A model generated the notes under the pieces. The model saw nothing but the letters and a program-made list of their open reading frames with translations. It was not told where the DNA came from and ran no database searches. A DNA stretch of 15,069 nt from Mollicutes bacterium (GTDB taxonomy: Bacteria > Bacillota_I > Bacilli_A > RF39 > UBA660), in assembly GCA_003560455.1 (NCBI GenBank), contig PWIL01000043.1, positions 1 through 15,069 of the forward strand, given 5' to 3'. Within the stretch, counting starts at the first letter, position 1, and every line of letters begins with the position of its first letter. Positions 12,787 to 15,069 of this stretch are shown here, one piece after another. Position numbers and translations under genes: made by a program.

Positions 12787-14217
12787 ATGAAAAATATTTT
12801 AAAGTTAGGTATTATTTTAACGATTTTCTTTTTTCCAACGATTGTTTCGGCTAGTAGTGCGACAATTTCGGTTAGTAATTCTAGAAATAGTGCGATTGTT
12901 GGTAATTCAGTTAGAACAACAGTGACTGTTTCTTCAAGTGAAAATCTTGGTGGTTGGGAGTTTGATCTTAATTATGATAGTGATCGGTTACGTTTCACTG
13001 GTAGTTCATTTGATGATCGAACGCGAGTAGTTGATACGGCAACTTCAGGTGATCAAAAAAGTAAAACTTATACTTTTGATTTTGTAACAACGAGTAGTGG
13101 TCGGGCAAGAATTTATGTTACAAATTCTGAGGTTATAAGTTTTGATGAAGATGTACTTGCTGTTCAAAATGGCGAGGCTAGTGTTAATATTATGACGCAA
13201 GCGGAATATCAGGCTACTTTAAGTGGTAATAATTTTTTAAAGAGTTTAAGTGTTGAAGATTATGAGTTAGATCCGGAGTTTGATAAGGAAACATTAGAAT
13301 ATACAATTAAATTAGCACCAGAAACTGAGCAAATTGTTTTAAAGGGTGAATTAGATGATTCTAAGGCTTCTGTTGATGGTTTAGGTGAGCGAACTGTTGT
13401 TGATGGTGAAAATGAATTAAAGATAGAAGTGACCGCTGAAAATGGCGATAAAAGAACGTATATTATTAATGCTGTAGTTGAAGATTTAGAACCAATTAGT
13501 TTAACGATTAATGGTCAAGAGTATTCTTTAATTAGAGAAATGGGGCGCTTTGTTTGTCCAGATTTATTTGAAATAAAATCTTTTATGTTTGATGATGAAG
13601 ATGTTCCAAGTTGCTTTTCTGAAGATTTAAATATGCGTTTAATTGCTACTAGAGATGACAATGGTGACCGCGTTTATTTTATTGTTGATGGTGATGATTT
13701 AATTAAATATCGCCAAATTGTTTTTCAAGAAATTGTTTTCTTTGTGATGGATTTTCCAGCAGATTTAGAAATCCCAAGTAACTATAGTCAAATTACTTTA
13801 ACAATCAATGGTTTAGAGGTAATTGCTTATCGAGATAGTGATAATCGTGATTTTAATTTAATTTATGGTAAAAATCTAAATACAGGTGAAGAGGGATTAT
13901 ATCGTTATGATAGTGAAGAAAAAACTATTCAGCGTTATGTTGTTGAAGAAAAAGCCGAGGAAACAACTGATGATTCTTTTTTAACCATGATTTTAGGAAT
14001 AATTTCTGGAATTCTATTTATCGCAACAATTGTTTTAATTATTCAATTAAAAAAAGCAAATAAATTACTGGCTGTTTCTGATAAGTTAGTCAAAAAACAT
14101 CATAAATTTGAAGAAGAACCAGAAAAAGAAGAAGCAGAACAAGAACAAGAAGAAATTGAAGAAGAAGACGATGAGGAACTCACAGATGAAGAAGATGATG
14201 AAGACCTACGCGAATAG
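12787..14217 (+). CDS. Membrane-anchored cohesin protein (single-cohesin anchoring scaffold)
   Basis: The signal peptide is 1-22. Residues about 25-136 form a cohesin-type beta-sandwich: ATISVSNSRNSAIVGNSVRT, ENLGGWEFDLNYDSDRLRF (52-70), TYTFDFVTTSSGRARIYVTN (94-113), GEASVNI. A cadherin-like beta-sandwich (148-231; LKSLSVEDYELDPEFDKETL, VTAENGDKRTY) follows, homologous to the one in the upstream hydrolase. Residues 236-388 are an unrecognised region with two LTING openings (239-243, 338-342) and a Cys257/Cys276 pair. One membrane helix (398-420) is followed by a basic KKANK stop-transfer stretch and a very acidic cytoplasmic tail (440-476). The likely job is to hold the dockerin-bearing hydrolase at the membrane; cohesin families bind dockerins, but this pairing is inferred from operon position. 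The stop lies in the terminator hairpin. Confidence 0.88.
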   Translation: MKNILKLGIILTIFFFPTIVSASSATISVSNSRNSAIVGNSVRTTVTVSSSENLGGWEFDLNYDSDRLRFTGSSFDDRTRVVDTATSGDQKSKTYTFDFVTTSSGRARIYVTNSEVISFDEDVLAVQNGEASVNIMTQAEYQATLSGNNFLKSLSVEDYELDPEFDKETLEYTIKLAPETEQIVLKGELDDSKASVDGLGERTVVDGENELKIEVTAENGDKRTYIINAVVEDLEPISLTINGQEYSLIREMGRFVCPDLFEIKSFMFDDEDVPSCFSEDLNMRLIATRDDNGDRVYFIVDGDDLIKYRQIVFQEIVFFVMDFPADLEIPSNYSQITLTINGLEVIAYRDSDNRDFNLIYGKNLNTGEEGLYRYDSEEKTIQRYVVEEKAEETTDDSFLTMILGIISGILFIATIVLIIQLKKANKLLAVSDKLVKKHHKFEEEPEKEEAEQEQEEIEEEDDEELTDEEDDEDLRE

Positions 14218-14226
14218 GTCTTTTTT
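14201..14226 (+). terminator. Terminator of the hydrolase/cohesin operon
   Basis: GACCTA (14203-14208) pairs with TAGGTC (14215-14220), extended by A-T pairs, with loop CGCGAA and a run of six T. The cohesin gene's stop TAG (14215-14217) opens the 3' arm. Confidence 0.85.
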
Positions 14227-14228
14227 GG

Positions 14229-14257
14229 TTGTAAAAACTTAGTTTAAATGGTATAAT
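14229..14257 (+). promoter_or_regulatory. Promoter of the tagD operon (extended -10)
   Basis: TTGTAA at 14229-14234, 17 bases, then a perfect TATAAT at 14252-14257 preceded by TGg. The start near 14264 gives an 18-nt leader holding the AGGAGG site (14271-14276). Confidence 0.8.
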
Positions 14258-14281
14258 TAAAAACAGTTTGAGGAGGAAAAA

Positions 14282-14677
14282 ATGAAAAGAATATTAACTT
14301 ATGGAACATTTGATTTATTGCATGAAGGACATATTAACATTTTTAAAAAGGCAAGAGCATTAGGCGATTATTTAATTGTGGCTGTTTCAACGGATGAATT
14401 TAATAAAATTAAGGGCAAAGAATCATATTATCCATATGAACAAAGAAAAAAAATAGTCGAATCAATAAGATTTGTTGATTTAGTAATACCCGAAGAAAAT
14501 TGGGAACAAAAAATTGATGATATAAAAACTTATAAAGTAGATGTCGTTGTTATGGGTGATGATTGGGCTGGGAGTGACCGGTTTGATTATTTAAAAGAAC
14601 ATGCTGAGTTAGTTTTTTTACCCAGGACAGACGGTATATCGACAACTAAAATAAAAGAAGATTTAAATAATAAATGA
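14282..14677 (+). CDS. tagD: Glycerol-3-phosphate cytidylyltransferase (TagD-like)
   Basis: It makes CDP-glycerol from CTP and glycerol-3-phosphate, the donor for poly(glycerol phosphate) teichoic acids. The nucleotidyltransferase motif is YGTFDLLHEGHINIFKKAR, with HxGH at 14-17 (His-Glu-Gly-His). The second signature RTDGISTT is at 115-122, and VVVMGDDW and RKKIVESIRFVDLVI are typical of TagD/TarD. The length of 131 residues is normal. It ends in TGA. The next gene starts 32 bases on with its own AGGAGG site and belongs to the family that uses CDP-glycerol, so the two form a functional pair. A cytidylyltransferase for a related polyol or alcohol phosphate is possible but less likely. Confidence 0.92.
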   Translation: MKRILTYGTFDLLHEGHINIFKKARALGDYLIVAVSTDEFNKIKGKESYYPYEQRKKIVESIRFVDLVIPEENWEQKIDDIKTYKVDVVVMGDDWAGSDRFDYLKEHAELVFLPRTDGISTTKIKEDLNNK

Positions 14678-14709
14678 TTTTTTTTATTAGAACTTAGGAG
14701 GAAGGAAAT

Positions 14710-15069
14710 ATGACAATATTTTTAAAAATAGGTGTTGGTTATTTAAAAATGGTTTATGCCATTTTAAAATTATTTCCTCAACAAAAAAAAATAGTCTTTA
14801 TTAGTCGACAAAATGATCAAAAAAGTTTAGATTTTACATTAATTGAAAAGCATTTAAAAAATAAAAATATTAATAATATTGTTTTTTTAACAAAAAAAAT
14901 AGATAAAAATTTTATTTCATATATCTTATTTATGCATAAAAAAATGTATCATTTAGCTACTTCCAAAGTTTGTGTTGTTGATTCTTATGCGGTAACTGTT
15001 AGTGTATTAAAACACCGAAATTTAAAAATTATTCAAATTTGGCACTCAATGGCAGCAATCAAAAAATTT
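14710..15069 (+). CDS. CDP-glycerol glycerophosphotransferase family protein (TagB/TagF-like), 3'-truncated
   Basis: The frame runs from the ATG at 14710 to the window's end without a stop (120 codons). The AGGAGG site at 14696-14701 lies eight bases before the ATG. The translated part begins MTIFLKIGVGYLKMVYAILK, then KKIVFISRQND, and reaches SKVCVVDSYAVTVSVLKHRN followed by LKIIQIWHSMAAIKKF. The phrase V-x-D-(S/T)-Y ... QIWH-x-x-x-x-KKF is the recognisable N-terminal block of TagB/TagF-type enzymes, which add glycerol-phosphate units from CDP-glycerol to a lipid-linked or growing polymer on the inner membrane face. Placement behind tagD supports this. Whether it is a primase (TagB-like) or polymerase (TagF-like) cannot be told from this part. 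Confidence 0.85.
   Translation, partial: MTIFLKIGVGYLKMVYAILKLFPQQKKIVFISRQNDQKSLDFTLIEKHLKNKNINNIVFLTKKIDKNFISYILFMHKKMYHLATSKVCVVDSYAVTVSVLKHRNLKIIQIWHSMAAIKKF

Noticed and set aside
1..15069. Mycoplasma-type code (TGA = Trp), suggested by the AT-rich sequence
   Set aside because: TGA ends prepilin 1 and tagD in the right places, and tryptophans in the conserved proteins inspected use TGG.

Overview
The window comes from an AT-rich, walled, Gram-positive-type bacterium. It is most likely an uncultured member of Bacilli close to the Erysipelotrichia/RF39/Mollicutes side of Bacillota; that placement is inference. The support is strong AGGAGG-type ribosome binding sites, sigma-A-like promoters (TTGACA/TATAAT, often with an extended TGn -10), an encoded CCA on the tRNA, lipoprotein signal peptides, wall-active enzymes and a teichoic-acid-type glycerophosphate pathway. 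TGA ends at least two genes (the first prepilin and tagD), so the genetic code is standard, not the Mycoplasma code.

Layout, left to right. (1) Positions 2-2043: the 3' part of a lipoprotein gene, then the DNA-repair glycosylase mutM, then rpmF (ribosomal protein L32). (2) Positions 2106-7899: a block of surface proteins. It holds two tandem prepilin-like proteins whose large C-terminal part resembles the FGE-sulfatase/C-type-lectin fold, a small acidic lipoprotein that seems to start at ATT, a tRNA-Gly(UCC), a single-pass membrane protein with a PsbP/DUF1795-like outer domain, and a beta-helix lipoprotein. (3) Positions 7967-10118: the rpsB-tsf operon behind a structured leader of about 100 nt. 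S2 here carries a long Lys/Glu-rich extension ending in a Rho_N/SAP-like domain. (4) Minus strand, 10127-10705: a CDP-alcohol phosphatidyltransferase, convergent with tsf and sharing its terminator hairpin. (5) Positions 10838-14217: a two-gene operon. The first gene makes a secreted SH3b-glucosaminidase-cadherin-like-dockerin protein; the second makes a cohesin-cadherin-like protein anchored by one membrane helix. (6) Positions 14282-15069: tagD, then the start of a TagB/TagF-type glycerophosphotransferase gene that runs off the window.

How the genes fit together. Much of the window concerns the cell surface. The clearest candidate for an unusual system is the cohesin/dockerin pair. One cistron encodes a peptidoglycan hydrolase with a C-terminal dockerin and the next encodes a membrane-anchored cohesin, which suggests that a wall hydrolase is docked on the membrane by a one-cohesin miniature of cellulosome assembly. 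Teichoic-acid-type genes follow directly. The tandem prepilins look like display proteins, with a short pilin helix carrying a lectin-like head.

The genome is compact. Several terminator hairpins contain the stop codon of the gene they end, and most predicted 5' leaders are only about 14-37 nt, so the long rpsB leader stands out. I saw no transposase, integrase, CRISPR array, phage gene or replication origin. No stretch over 300 bases lacks a gene; the longest gap (7900-8101) holds a terminator, a promoter and the rpsB leader.
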